A stretch of 25,507 nucleotides of DNA from NCBI GenBank assembly GCA_036939355.1, contig JALLAP010000054.1, positions 1 through 25,507 on the forward strand. Direction: 5' to 3'. This document shows positions 15,720 through 25,386 of the stretch, piece after piece. The notes under the pieces are model-generated. The model saw nothing but the letters and a program-made list of their open reading frames with translations, did not search any database and had not been told where the DNA came from. Source of the stretch: Thalassiosira profunda. Its lineage: Eukaryota > Bacillariophyta > Thalassiosirophyceae > Thalassiosirales > Thalassiosiraceae. Position numbers and translations under genes: made by a program. Position 1 is the stretch's first letter. The number at the start of each line of letters is the position of its first letter.

Positions 15720-18608
15720 ATGGCGGCCAAGAAGCCGCCGCTCCTGCTGCTGCTAGTAGCGGCGCGGGCAGCCGCTCTCGTCGTTGCCGACAAAAATGGC
15801 GCTGGCTCCTGCGCCGACGGCGGCGGTGACGGCACCTGCCCACCACTCACTGAAACCTCGGATGCGGCCCATCAGCGATCGCGACGACAGTCCCGACCCG
15901 GCGGCCTCGACGACCTCCCCCCAATTTATCGATCGCAACTTAAACATCTCGACGAGCGGCTTAGAGGCGAGTCTGAGGACGAGGACCCCGTCGTTACATG
16001 TGATGCCTACCTCAAGATGGGCGAGGGGCACGGCAGCTTCGTGGATCCCGTCGCGATTACCGAAAGCATGTATCAGGAGATCAGCTGGGCCGAATCGACC
16101 GACAAGCCCGACAAATGCCTGACGCTGGACGACACATTGCAGATTTGCAACAGCTATCGACCACACTATCACGAATATTTTGTGCACTTCCCCGCGGCAT
16201 ACTTGCCGCAAATGAAGCGGGCAATCTTCATCGGTGGCGGCGATTCCATGCTCCTGCACGAGCTGCTGAAATACCCCGATATGGAACTCATCGTGGGGCT
16301 CGAGTTGGACCAGGCCGTGGTGCGCGACAGCCTGAAGCACTTCTTCACTCAGCCCCATTTCGATCTGTACCCTAAAGTGCAGTGGTGGTTCGGGGATGCG
16401 GCCAAGAGCCTGCGATTGCTGCCCCGGGAATGGTACGGAACGTTCGACCTGGTCATGGTGGATTTATCAGAGACAGTGATGAGCGTGACGGTGTCGGAGG
16501 AGCTGGACATTTTGAGGGCTTTGGCGCTACTACTCAATCCACAGCACGGCATCCTTGTGAAGAATGAAAAGTATCTTGATGAGCTGAGCGGCATCTTCGA
16601 CTTCGTCATCCAAATCTACTTGCCGGACACGCCCCTGCTCTGCGACCAGGACTGGGTGCTTGGGAGCTTCGGGGTTGATTTTCTGCATCCGGACTTTGAA
16701 CGATTGCTTGGGAAGTACGAAGTGCCCACCTACCATCATTACCAACCCAGAGAGAATGCATTCCAGCACAACGCATTGATCAAAGACTACGCAAAGAATG
16801 ATATTGATCTGCGGAGCCACTGCACTGACGAGGAGGAAGGTGGCAGCACTCACCATGATGTAAAAGAGGACGCGGGAAGCAATCTTGGGATATTCATGGT
16901 TGTAGAGGCAGAGAATGCAACACTCGTGACCCAGATACGTCCATTTGAGGAAGTCTTGTCGGACGCGTTGACCAGTGTTGGGCTTCACTTGCTGACATCG
17001 CAATCATTCCGAGAAGGAGGGCAGCAAAGAGTCATGCTTATTCTTCAGGAGGGATACATCATTGCAAGAGTTTGGCCCACTCTACGGTACTGCGCATTTG
17101 ACTTGCACTTTTGGAGTGGCTATCATCTACTTGACAAAACAAGAGAATTGATGCTGCATGCTGTCGGAGCAGAAAACTCAGTCTCGTCCTACAACATCGT
17201 CGTCGGTGGCATTCATGGCACAGATAAATGGAGAGACGATGTTGCAAGGATTGGACCAGCAAAGACCAACATTGCCGAATGCAAAGAATCGGTAGAAGAA
17301 ACAAAAGAGTCTCTGGGGGCAAGAGAGAAAGATACACTCTCAATCACACAAATTGCACTGCAGGAGAGTCTGGCGCTGATTTATTCGTCATCAGATGAGG
17401 AGACTGTGACTGTGGTGTTTTGCGGGCTTCCGCATAGGGAATGCGAGAGCCTGGCCGTTCTGACTGAAAGGAAGATAAAAGCCGCTGCGATATGGCAGTG
17501 CCCAGAAGATTCATCTGACGAAGCGACAACTGGCGAAGCGACAACGTCAGATACATATGTCCTGGATGGAGAATTGTCCTTGTGCAGGAAGCAAATTGAC
17601 ATTGTGCTGAGAGAAATTGCATCACAGGGTTTGCGTCTGATTGTGATTGACGAGGATGCTCCATCCACCACTGTGATCGACCTGGCAAATGCACTCGTAC
17701 GAGTTCCGCTTGATTCCAACGAATCTCTTGTTGATGCGCAGTTGCTTGTCATTTTCCCATCGCTGTCTCAAATTGGGGCATACTTCCTTGAGCTGCTCCG
17801 GATGGACTTGCTAGATGACTTGCTGCGAGTGGCAGTGGTATCGATCGAGGACGCAAAGGGCAGTGCTTCGCATTATCTTGGCTACTTATCGATCGGAAAC
17901 CCAATATTCCTTCCTCGACTCGTCGGGGTCATGGACAACATTTCTCGTCGCACACAATCCAACACGTATCTCGCAAAGATGAAAAGCAATCCTGCCCGAA
18001 TCCAAGCTCACTATTCGCCGCATCATTACACAATGTTCGATTACAACGAAGCTCCTGGGATGGACCAGTATTCAACACAGATGCCCCTAGGGAAGCAAAC
18101 GTTGCTTCAGATGAACTTTCCCAACACAACAATGACAGAAGAACTATTGGCGCTGAGAACAACCGACTTCCTTCAGAGCATCAATGTGACAGATCCAACG
18201 CAAAAATTGCAGAGCGTGGGCGATGGCGTCGTGATTTACTCTCTATTCAGTGGCGGCCACGTGATTGTGGTATGGGATGGGCGCCACAGTCTTGACTTGA
18301 ACGTCTATTTACGAGACGAAGCAACGTCCTACAAGACATTGTTCAGAGAGCATTTTATGAAACGCATCAATCTGACGGCAACGCTGACGCTGTGGGAGGA
18401 ACAGCCGCGAGGGGTTGGCAGGGTTGTCAACGTCGCGAAGGATATTATCGCCATTCCCGGGTGCGTCGATCGGTACCTCGTGTGTGACAAACTCGAGGAG
18501 TACGGCGAATGCGACGCCGAGGAGAAAGAATGGATGCACAAGAACTGTCCACTGGCCTGCGATGTATGCCCCACTGAGAAGTACCGCAACACGAGAACAC
18601 ATTCATAA
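15720..18608 (+). CDS. Secreted aminopropyltransferase-like / AdoMet-decarboxylase-like fusion with C-terminal ShKT domain (962 aa)
   Basis: Single exon. A signal peptide (1-23, LLLLLVAARAAALVV) is followed by a GSC...GTC motif (C31, C40). Residues about 90-360 resemble spermidine synthases: HEYFVHFPA, IFIGGGDSMLLHELLKYP (GGGD binding loop, 169-186), LELD (194-197), GDAAKSL (225-231) and FDLVMVDLSE (242-251). In the last, the usual catalytic DSSDP reads DLSET. Residues about 393-500 resemble prokaryotic AdoMet decarboxylase (EGYIIARVWPTLRYCAFDLHFWSG). A second, weaker AdoMetDC-like segment is at about 795-905 (GGHVIVVWDGRHSLDLNVYL). Neither has a Ser where the pyruvoyl group would form. The middle (540-760) is unassigned, with Rossmann-like strands. 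A C-terminal ShKT module has six Cys at 915, 922, 931, 943, 947 and 950. It is probably extracellular or luminal. Polyamine-related chemistry is possible, but may be lost. Confidence 0.75.
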   Translation: MAAKKPPLLLLLVAARAAALVVADKNGAGSCADGGGDGTCPPLTETSDAAHQRSRRQSRPGGLDDLPPIYRSQLKHLDERLRGESEDEDPVVTCDAYLKMGEGHGSFVDPVAITESMYQEISWAESTDKPDKCLTLDDTLQICNSYRPHYHEYFVHFPAAYLPQMKRAIFIGGGDSMLLHELLKYPDMELIVGLELDQAVVRDSLKHFFTQPHFDLYPKVQWWFGDAAKSLRLLPREWYGTFDLVMVDLSETVMSVTVSEELDILRALALLLNPQHGILVKNEKYLDELSGIFDFVIQIYLPDTPLLCDQDWVLGSFGVDFLHPDFERLLGKYEVPTYHHYQPRENAFQHNALIKDYAKNDIDLRSHCTDEEEGGSTHHDVKEDAGSNLGIFMVVEAENATLVTQIRPFEEVLSDALTSVGLHLLTSQSFREGGQQRVMLILQEGYIIARVWPTLRYCAFDLHFWSGYHLLDKTRELMLHAVGAENSVSSYNIVVGGIHGTDKWRDDVARIGPAKTNIAECKESVEETKESLGAREKDTLSITQIALQESLALIYSSSDEETVTVVFCGLPHRECESLAVLTERKIKAAAIWQCPEDSSDEATTGEATTSDTYVLDGELSLCRKQIDIVLREIASQGLRLIVIDEDAPSTTVIDLANALVRVPLDSNESLVDAQLLVIFPSLSQIGAYFLELLRMDLLDDLLRVAVVSIEDAKGSASHYLGYLSIGNPIFLPRLVGVMDNISRRTQSNTYLAKMKSNPARIQAHYSPHHYTMFDYNEAPGMDQYSTQMPLGKQTLLQMNFPNTTMTEELLALRTTDFLQSINVTDPTQKLQSVGDGVVIYSLFSGGHVIVVWDGRHSLDLNVYLRDEATSYKTLFREHFMKRINLTATLTLWEEQPRGVGRVVNVAKDIIAIPGCVDRYLVCDKLEEYGECDAEEKEWMHKNCPLACDVCPTEKYRNTRTHS

Positions 18609-18654
18609 CAATCCTTTCAGAAGCAAGGTAGCATCTATTCTACTTGGGCTCTCT

Positions 18655-21600
18655 CTACAAGATGAACATCAGCGATAGCACAAATGACACTGCCGCAGCC
18701 ATCGCTCGCACGCCATCGAATTGTCTGCGAACGGTGGCGTCATTCTTCAGGCCTTCTGTAAACTCGATCCACTGATCAAGCCCCGTGTATGATTCTTCGG
18801 GCCCAGTCTTCGAGCTGCCGCCAGTCTCTTTCGAGTCATCTTCCTCCTCCACTTTGCCATCTTCGTCCAATGAAGAATCCTTCGAACTGCCATCGGCTGC
18901 TTTCTCTGCTGATGGCCTCGACCCTTGGAAAGCCAAATAAGTCTGCCCTCCGCTTGAAATGTTGGGCAGCGTTGGCCCAGCAAGTGGTGGAAAGGTTGGC
19001 TCCTGCACCGCTGTGGGCGCGCCTGGCTCAGAGGCGACAAATCCCTTTGTAGGTGGCCTCGTTGGCCTGGGAGACGGGCGCTTCGTGGGTCTCGTTCCAG
19101 GTTGTATCGGAGGGCAAGTGTTTTTCCACGTCGACGACGGATTGCAGTAGACGAAGCCAGGTCCACAGCTTCCATATCGCGAGCGACACCACGTCTCCAC
19201 CTCGCATGGCTCGCCAGTGCACGAAGCAGCACTGTCAGAGGAAGCAGCTGGACCGCCAGCGGCTTTGGCCGGACGAGGCGTGGGTCTATTTGTTGCGTCA
19301 GATGTTTCTGTGTTTGCCTCCGCCAGTGACACATGCGACGGGCTCGGAGTCCTAAGGATTTCAAACGACACCAACTCATCTGCAGGGGTGCCACGGGCTG
19401 GCTCTAGAGTGGGATAGGGCGCAGGATCGTTTGCTTCGGGCATCACAGGCTGGGAGCCAGAAAACGAATTTGCACCAGTGGGCTTCTTTCCGCCCGTTGG
19501 CTTTGGCTTGCCGCCGCCACTCGGTTTCTGAAAAGCAACATCAGGGACAGGGTCATTGGCCGAGCTCGCGCTGGGACTGGGGAACACATCCAATGCACTC
19601 CATTTGACCGGTTCCATCGATGGAGGTGGGGTTGGTGGTGCTGTCTTGGGTGCGAGGGGTTGAGAGGGCGGGCAGTCGATCGTCCAGATGGCTGTGGCAG
19701 TGCAGTAGTTTTCTCCAGGTCCACAGAACCCATACCGGCTGCGGCATTGGCTGGTTAACGGACAGGGATCTCCGCCACAGGGTCCTAATGTCGGGGCATC
19801 ACTCGGCATCTCCGTGGGTGCTACAGTTGGAGTAGATGTCGTCGGGCGTGCGGAAGGCGCCATCGTTGTCGGCTTTGCTGTCGGCGAGAGTGTGACGGGC
19901 TTTGGAGTGGGACGCTTCGACGGCTCCTTTGACGGGCGTGGGGTAGACGCTGCTGGGGCTGGCCGCGGTCGGGTTGCGGTATCTTCCTTCGCTGGCGATT
20001 CCTCCTCATTTTCTTCTCCCTCCTTTGCAGGTGGTTCCTCCCCCTCCTCTCCTTCTTCTATTGCAAATGGTTTCTCTGCCGCTTCCGTCGCATCTGATGG
20101 TGGTGGTGGTGCTCCTTTGATACCTCCGCAAGCCTCTGCCAAGACGCAGCTTTCACTTTCTCCACAGAAAAAGTCGTCGCCCATCTCGATGTACTGATTA
20201 TAGCAATCGACAAACTTGTCGCAGAGCCCTTTGGAGACAACATATCCCGCATTCACCAGTGGATTGGCCACGCAGCGATACTGGGTGTCAGACCCAGACC
20301 CAGCGTCCTGTTGCTTGGTGGGCCGCCTCGTCGGCGCGTCTGTCTCGCAGCCAAACTCGGCGCTCTCGCTGTCGTAGAATGCCGCGCCATTGACGACCAC
20401 GTCTCCGTCGTACCTGACCTGGTAGAGTCCGTTGCCGTGCTCGCAGCATAAGCCATCGCCGCCCGCGTCGTAGATTGTGAATTGGTAGCACCCCCACGAC
20501 GGCAGACATATCTCTTTGCTCACTGGCTCGTTGGCCACCAACTCCTCGCTGTTTCCTGTGACGACATCGCTCCCGGTATCCTGATCTGTAATCTTCCACG
20601 TCACTTCCTGGGGCCAATTGTCCGCCGTGATGGTCACCTCGGCATCCTTGCACAATGGCTCGTCCTCCCCTACCGCCTCTGCAACTTTGTTCGCAAAGTC
20701 CGCTGCCTCACTCTCTGTCATATCAGCAACCTGATCGGAGAGAGGATTGCCCCACGCGTCGTATCCCGGAATCCACTTGGACGGATCGGACCCATATCCA
20801 TTTTCCGTCTTGCAGCCGGTGAAGGCGAAGCAGCTTTCGGTTCCAGGGCATTCCGGATCTTCGCCGCTTGGACAGCGCTTTTTGCACGACGACGTGACAT
20901 CTTGCCAGTCGATTCCGCAGAACATGCCATCCTGAATTTCTGTGAGCGGAGAATATGTTGGCCGCTTCGTCGGACTCTGCACCGGACTCGTCGTCGGCAG
21001 CGGCATCGTCGGAGAATTGGTCGGCGGCCAGCTAATCGTTGGATGCAACGTCGGCGGATTGCTCACCGTCGGCTCGGCTGTCGTCGGCGCCCCCGTCGGC
21101 CCTCGCGTCGGTGGCGGAGTAGGAGCATGCGTTCTAGAATCGCACGAGGTGCCGAAGTAGCAGATCTCACCGTGAGGACACTCGTTGCTGTTGGGACAGT
21201 GCACTGCGCACCGGTTGTTGGCATCGTCAATTCCGATGCCACAAAACCAGTGATCGCTCGCCGTCAGACTCGGATAGTCGAAGGGCGGGGGCGGCTCGAT
21301 GGGCATGTCGGTCGGGTGGCCCGTCGGATCGCCGGGCGTGTGTGGGCTGCTAGTTGGCGTGAACAACCCTCCTTCGACCAATGCGTCAAAATCGATAGCC
21401 TCCACCGGACTGACGCTCGGCATAATCTCTAGATACATCCCGCTCACCCACGCCGCCATCCCACCCTTCTTGGTGTCGCACTCCGTGTTTGCGAAGCATT
21501 TGATGCCGTGAGAGTCATGGCCCTCGCACTCATCGTCCCGTCCGCTGCGGCAGTTTTGGCGAGTGGGGCAGTTGCCCTCGTTCCACGACGTGCCGCAGAA

Positions 21601-21801
21601 GAACGTGTCCTCTGGGCCGTTGGACCAGGTGACGACCGCGGCGCGAGTTGCGGGGAGGCGTTGATGGGAGAGGCATGCCAGGAGGAGACGACGACGCGCG
21701 CTCACATCATATGAGCGCCGGAGTTTCCTTCTCGCATTCGTGGCGCCGATGCGACAGGCGCTGCACATCAGCGTTCGCCGTCGCGGGTAGGAGCCTCCCA
21801 T
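18655..21801 (-). CDS. Large modular cysteine-rich, Pro/Thr-rich surface protein (1048 aa), probably GPI- or membrane-anchored
   Basis: Function not known. Three related Cys modules occur at about 66-108, 185-220 and 292-330, with the pattern FCG..W.D....C...CP.G.D.ECP.....CF..T.C, common in diatom secreted proteins. A CUB/C-terminal-secretion-like beta module lies at 381-485 (W.ITDQDTG ... GCYQFTIYDAGGDGLCCEHG ... FGC). A further Cys pair module (510-559) and an acidic Glu stretch (580-607) follow. Two hevein-like repeats of the form CRSRYG.CGPG..YC lie at 674-711 and 861-897, suggesting chitin or other glycan binding. Pro/Thr/Ser linkers, likely O-glycosylated, separate the modules. The C-terminus is short and hydrophobic (MAAAVSFVLSLMFIL), fitting a GPI signal. 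The N-terminus is Arg-rich with no convincing signal peptide, so the true start may be in a missed upstream exon. Its stop is 46 bp from that of the convergent gene. Confidence 0.8.
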   Translation of the reverse strand: MGGSYPRRRTLMCSACRIGATNARRKLRRSYDVSARRRLLLACLSHQRLPATRAAVVTWSNGPEDTFFCGTSWNEGNCPTRQNCRSGRDDECEGHDSHGIKCFANTECDTKKGGMAAWVSGMYLEIMPSVSPVEAIDFDALVEGGLFTPTSSPHTPGDPTGHPTDMPIEPPPPFDYPSLTASDHWFCGIGIDDANNRCAVHCPNSNECPHGEICYFGTSCDSRTHAPTPPPTRGPTGAPTTAEPTVSNPPTLHPTISWPPTNSPTMPLPTTSPVQSPTKRPTYSPLTEIQDGMFCGIDWQDVTSSCKKRCPSGEDPECPGTESCFAFTGCKTENGYGSDPSKWIPGYDAWGNPLSDQVADMTESEAADFANKVAEAVGEDEPLCKDAEVTITADNWPQEVTWKITDQDTGSDVVTGNSEELVANEPVSKEICLPSWGCYQFTIYDAGGDGLCCEHGNGLYQVRYDGDVVVNGAAFYDSESAEFGCETDAPTRRPTKQQDAGSGSDTQYRCVANPLVNAGYVVSKGLCDKFVDCYNQYIEMGDDFFCGESESCVLAEACGGIKGAPPPPSDATEAAEKPFAIEEGEEGEEPPAKEGEENEEESPAKEDTATRPRPAPAASTPRPSKEPSKRPTPKPVTLSPTAKPTTMAPSARPTTSTPTVAPTEMPSDAPTLGPCGGDPCPLTSQCRSRYGFCGPGENYCTATAIWTIDCPPSQPLAPKTAPPTPPPSMEPVKWSALDVFPSPSASSANDPVPDVAFQKPSGGGKPKPTGGKKPTGANSFSGSQPVMPEANDPAPYPTLEPARGTPADELVSFEILRTPSPSHVSLAEANTETSDATNRPTPRPAKAAGGPAASSDSAASCTGEPCEVETWCRSRYGSCGPGFVYCNPSSTWKNTCPPIQPGTRPTKRPSPRPTRPPTKGFVASEPGAPTAVQEPTFPPLAGPTLPNISSGGQTYLAFQGSRPSAEKAADGSSKDSSLDEDGKVEEEDDSKETGGSSKTGPEESYTGLDQWIEFTEGLKNDATVRRQFDGVRAMAAAVSFVLSLMFIL

Positions 21802-22201
21802 CGCGAGTGTGGGGTTCTGCCGGAGGGCTGGGGTGAGGGTGCTGTCTGCAAAGCCACGCCGCCGCCGAAGCTCTGAGAGCGCGCGCTCGCCGCCCCGGGG
21901 GGCTGTTGCAAAAAATAGGTAAAGGCCGGTCTGAATTCCTACTTAGGTACGTACCTACCTACCAATTGTAAGTACGTAAGTACGTAAGTACGTAAGTAGT
22001 AATTAGCCCACAAAAGCCCACGCGCGCGCGGACTCGCGCCCGGCGCCCGCCCGCCCGGCCAGCCCGACTCCACCGAGGGTGGCGGGCCGACTCAGTAGCC
22101 CACTCCTCGGCCGGCACAAGAAGGGCACCGCGCAGACAGCGGAAGGAGATCGAGTGTGGGAAGCGCTGGGGTGTAGGGGTGCTGCGACCCTCTAAAAAGG
22201 A
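21802..22201. promoter_or_regulatory. Divergent promoter between the surface-protein and KH-protein genes
   Basis: These 400 bp lie between divergent ATGs. They carry TTCCTACTTAGGTAC (21936-21950), the GTAAGTAC array (21968-21999) and a GC-rich block with runs of cgcg (22020-22100). The motif matches, with one mismatch, the one in the channel promoter. Confidence 0.5.
21968..21999. repeat. Four-copy GTAAGTAC microsatellite
   Basis: The 8-bp unit GTAAGTAC repeats three times exactly, followed by GTAAGTAG. Its end pairs with CTACTTAGGTAC (21939-21950), one mismatch apart, so the block could fold into an imperfect hairpin. Each unit also contains a GTAAGT splice-donor consensus. Confidence 0.9.
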
Positions 22202-23784
22202 ATGAGCGTCAAGCAGGAAGTCATCGTGCTGGACGGGGTCGACGCGCCGGCGGAAGAGGATTTGCAACTCCTGAATGCCAAGAACGCAGCCAAAACGAAA
22301 TATCCGCCCAGCTGTCCTGTTTGGTACGATCTGACGAGCTCGACGTCCAAGCAGCTTGATGGCAGGCACGGGACAGTAAAGAATGTCTTCATGGACACTG
22401 AATCGGGCGCGCGCTTTTACAAACTTGACGGAGAGAATGCCCTCCTCCGGCAGGAGCAGCTCACCTTTGCCATGAATTGTCCCGTCAAGGTGAGGGGAAT
22501 GGTGCAAAATTATCCCAGCATCGAAATCGACGGCCGGATCGTGTGTCCCAAGCCTGGGCGGGGCGGGAAAGAGGCGTCCTACTCCATCCAATTCGTGGAC
22601 GGGGGCCGCTTCAGCGTCAAGCTGGGGGTCGGGGGCGATCTGGTGGCATACCGAAAAGAGGCGGGGGAGGCCGGAGGGGGAGTGGCTGTCAAGGCCGAAG
22701 TAGAGCCGGCGGTGTCGCCCAATCCGTCGACGATCAAGTCCTGTCTGAAACGAAAGAGTGAGGATTCGAGGTCGTCGGCGTCGGACAATTCGCAACGCCA
22801 CAGGGGAGCTCCTTTGAAGCCGGGGGTAGCGCCTGCATTCCCGAGCATTGCATCAGACACATCTACCCTCGATCCTCCCTCGTCAATAACTTATGATTCA
22901 GCGGCGAAGTTGAGACGCACAGGGGGAGGCGCAGGCAACGTGGCGGCTGGCAGTAATGTCAGTGGTGGTGCCTCGAGAAAAGCCGCTGGTCATGCCACTG
23001 AAATGATCATTGCGGTGCCCCTGTGGCTACAGAAAGACAAACGTTCTCAAGAGAGGATATTTTGTGAGTTTCTCTTGTCGGTAACTGTGTGCCTCAATCC
23101 TGAATTGCACTAACCTTGGGTACTCTAGTTTGTCTCATCGACTCTCACGGCAAGGATGGAAGACCGAAGCTGAACACAGCAGCCATTGGACGAGAGACTA
23201 ATTGCCACATTATTGTCCACTTCAACTCTCGTGGAAAAGCACTCACTGACAATCGACCTGTTCAGCCCATCACCATCAGTATTCGGGCCCACAATTACAT
23301 TACCGCCATGCACAATCTTGACGAGGCCCGCCTGAAAATCCAACACTTGCTCTTGAACCTCGTGGGAAACGACGGCTCGAGGGGGAGATTGGTGTACGAC
23401 ATGGCATCGAGCTGTCCGGGCATCCATCGTCCGGAGGATTCAACGTGTCGAGCTGTGAGATCGCAGGACCCGTTGGGGGAAGACATTAATTGCCGGTGGA
23501 TTACTGTCCTGGAACTGCCTTTGCTCTCGAACAGCGGGGAGAAAGTCGCTTGTGCAGCACACTTGTTGCACAAACCTCTGCTACAACGCGTGCGAATCGA
23601 AGCAAACTGTAGCTATGCAGTTGCATCGGACCGATATCGGTACCCAACGAAGCTGTGCGATCCGTACCTACTACTGAGTGGGAATTCCGTGGAGGGCATC
23701 GACACGGCAGCTGAGATCGTAAAGGAGGTGACAAGGACCCACATGCGAATGTGCACTTGCAAATACGGCGGGCCTGGTGTCTGA
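22202..23784 (+). CDS. KH-domain-like RNA-binding protein with a Tudor/chromo-like N-terminus, two exons (505 aa)
   Basis: Exon 1 is 22202-23063 and exon 2 is 23129-23784. The 65-nt intron (GTGAG...CTCTAG) keeps phase and joins ERIF to FCLIDSHGKDGRPK. An N-terminal module (about 34-150) has CPVWYDLTSS, HGTVKNVFMDTESGARFYKL and VRGMVQNYPSIEIDGRI. It recalls small beta-barrel reader domains, but its family is uncertain. A low-complexity basic middle (150-265) contains KSCLKRKSED, a possible nuclear signal. After AVPLWLQKDKRSQE, the segment around the GxxG loop (GKDG) with LNTAAIGRETNCHIIVHF matches the KH pattern of helix-GxxG-helix-strand. The C-terminal 150 residues are unassigned. RNA or single-stranded DNA binding is inferred. 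It converges on the CDP-DAG synthase gene, 154 bp between stops. Confidence 0.75.
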
Positions 23785-23938
23785 GCTCCATTCCACGCAG
23801 CACTCACTAGACTATTCTCTTTCATATTATAATCGCTGCTTACCATCAACAGGTCGCCGGCTTTAGCAACCAGTCTTCGTAGCGCTTACTCTGAGCCAGC
23901 ATTCTCCCAACTCACTAATTCTCCAGCTCTTTTGTAGC

Positions 23939-25386
23939 TCACTCCGCGCCGGCATCCGCCGCTGCAACTGCGAGGAAATTCTTCAAATAAAGATAGACGA
24001 ACGGTGCCGTGACCACCTGGCAATCGAATCGATCCACCACCCCGCCGTGTCCCGGTATCAGCGCCCCAAAGTCCTTCGCCCCGTGCGCCCGCTTTACCGC
24101 GCTGGCCAAGAATCCACCGAACGGCGACACCAGACTCACGTACAACGCCAGCAACAACGCGTGCTTTCTGAGATCGACCACGCCCTCTGCCCCCGCCATC
24201 TTTCGCAGCAACGGCGCCGCCACGGCTAACGTCGAGAGTCCCGCGCCGATGAATCCCTCCACGGTCTTTTTGGGAGAAAGGCGGGGCAACAGTTTGTGCT
24301 TTCCCAGGAGGACGCCGAAGACGTAGGCCATAGTGTCATTCACGACGACGAGAAGAGCGGGGAAGAGGACCCACATGATGCCGTAGTCGCGGATGGTTCT
24401 GATCCAGAAGGACGATTGGCCCACCAGGAACATCTGGGTATTTGTATTGCAAAGGTGAATATGGTGATATGGAATTCAAGCACGCCATTATCCATCCATC
24501 AAGCTGGCACCCCGCAACTCACCAACGAAAAGTGGCAGAGCGCCGCCTTGCTCAAGTAGTTTCGGTAGACATCCTCGGCGTTCGCGCTTGACACCATGGC
24601 CAACTGGACCACTGCCCCAACCAAACTCGCGGACGTCATGCCGAAAGTGAGGAGGTTCAGTTGGTCCATGTGCAGCGAAGTATGCTCCTCGAGCAAATCC
24701 CTGCAATGGATATGAGTTGCACAAGCAATTGACAAGCAACAATGTCAGAATGCAATCCCAGAAGGCAAACGATGCACCTGCATCGCAACGCACCTTCCAG
24801 CGAACACCATCGCCGTGGCGAACCACCACCACTTCTGCACCGGGAAGCTCGACACCTCCTCCACTTCCTTCCCTCCCTTCTTGCCATGATCCTCCACCAC
24901 CGACGTCGACTCGTGATACAAACCAAGCTGCATGGCGTAGACCAAACCGACCATGCCCTTCTTGCCCGTGAATCTAATGAGCAGGTAGGTCGCCGCGAGC
25001 ATGAGCACCGCCGGACCGGTCCGCTCCTGGAGGTTCGACAGCTTGGAGTTGGCCGAGGTGGCGCTCGCGAGGACGGGCGGGGCGGGCGCCGGCGCCACCG
25101 CCGGCGCCGGCGCGACGACCGCCGCGGCAGTGGTGGCAGTTCCGGCGGCGGCGGCGGCCTTGGGCTCTTCCCCGGCCTGCGCGACGTAGTTGCCGTGGTA
25201 GCTCGGGGTGCTGTCAGGCGGCGTCTGCTGTCCCCCGCGCAAGTGCACCAATGCATCGACATCACGTGCACCGACCTTCCTGCCGGCCAGCGCGCGGGGC
25301 GAGACGCCGCCCCGGCGGCCGAAGGAGGAGGCGGCCGCGCCCCCCGAGAGGGCCACGAGTTGCAGGAGGAGGGGGAGCGCCCTCAT
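23939..25386 (-). CDS. CDP-diacylglycerol synthase (phosphatidate cytidylyltransferase), probably plastid-targeted, three exons (421 aa)
   Basis: Exons are 25386-24794, 24700-24523 and 24433-23939. Introns of 93 and 89 nt (GTGCGT...GCAG and GTGAGT...CCAG) keep phase. Residues 1-21 are a signal peptide ending AAASS followed by FGRRGG, a likely ASA-FAP-type plastid cleavage site. An Ala/Pro-rich low-complexity region (76-108) follows. Several membrane spans come next, then LSPKKTVEGFIGA (309-321) and the complete family signature from about 368 to 394: KRAHGAKDFGALIPGHGG followed by DRFD. The enzyme makes CDP-diacylglycerol from phosphatidic acid and CTP, the precursor of phosphatidylglycerol (needed in thylakoids) and phosphatidylinositol. 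The DRFDCQ ending is like the eukaryotic type. Targeting is inferred from the leader only. Confidence 0.92.

Noticed and set aside
20482..21432. 316-codon open frame on the + strand opposite the surface protein
   Set aside because: Arg-rich shadow of the Pro/Thr-rich repeats; no motif of its own.
21959..22801. 280-codon open frame on the - strand opposite the KH protein
   Set aside because: It runs across the promoter microsatellite and a GC-rich block and has no recognisable domain.
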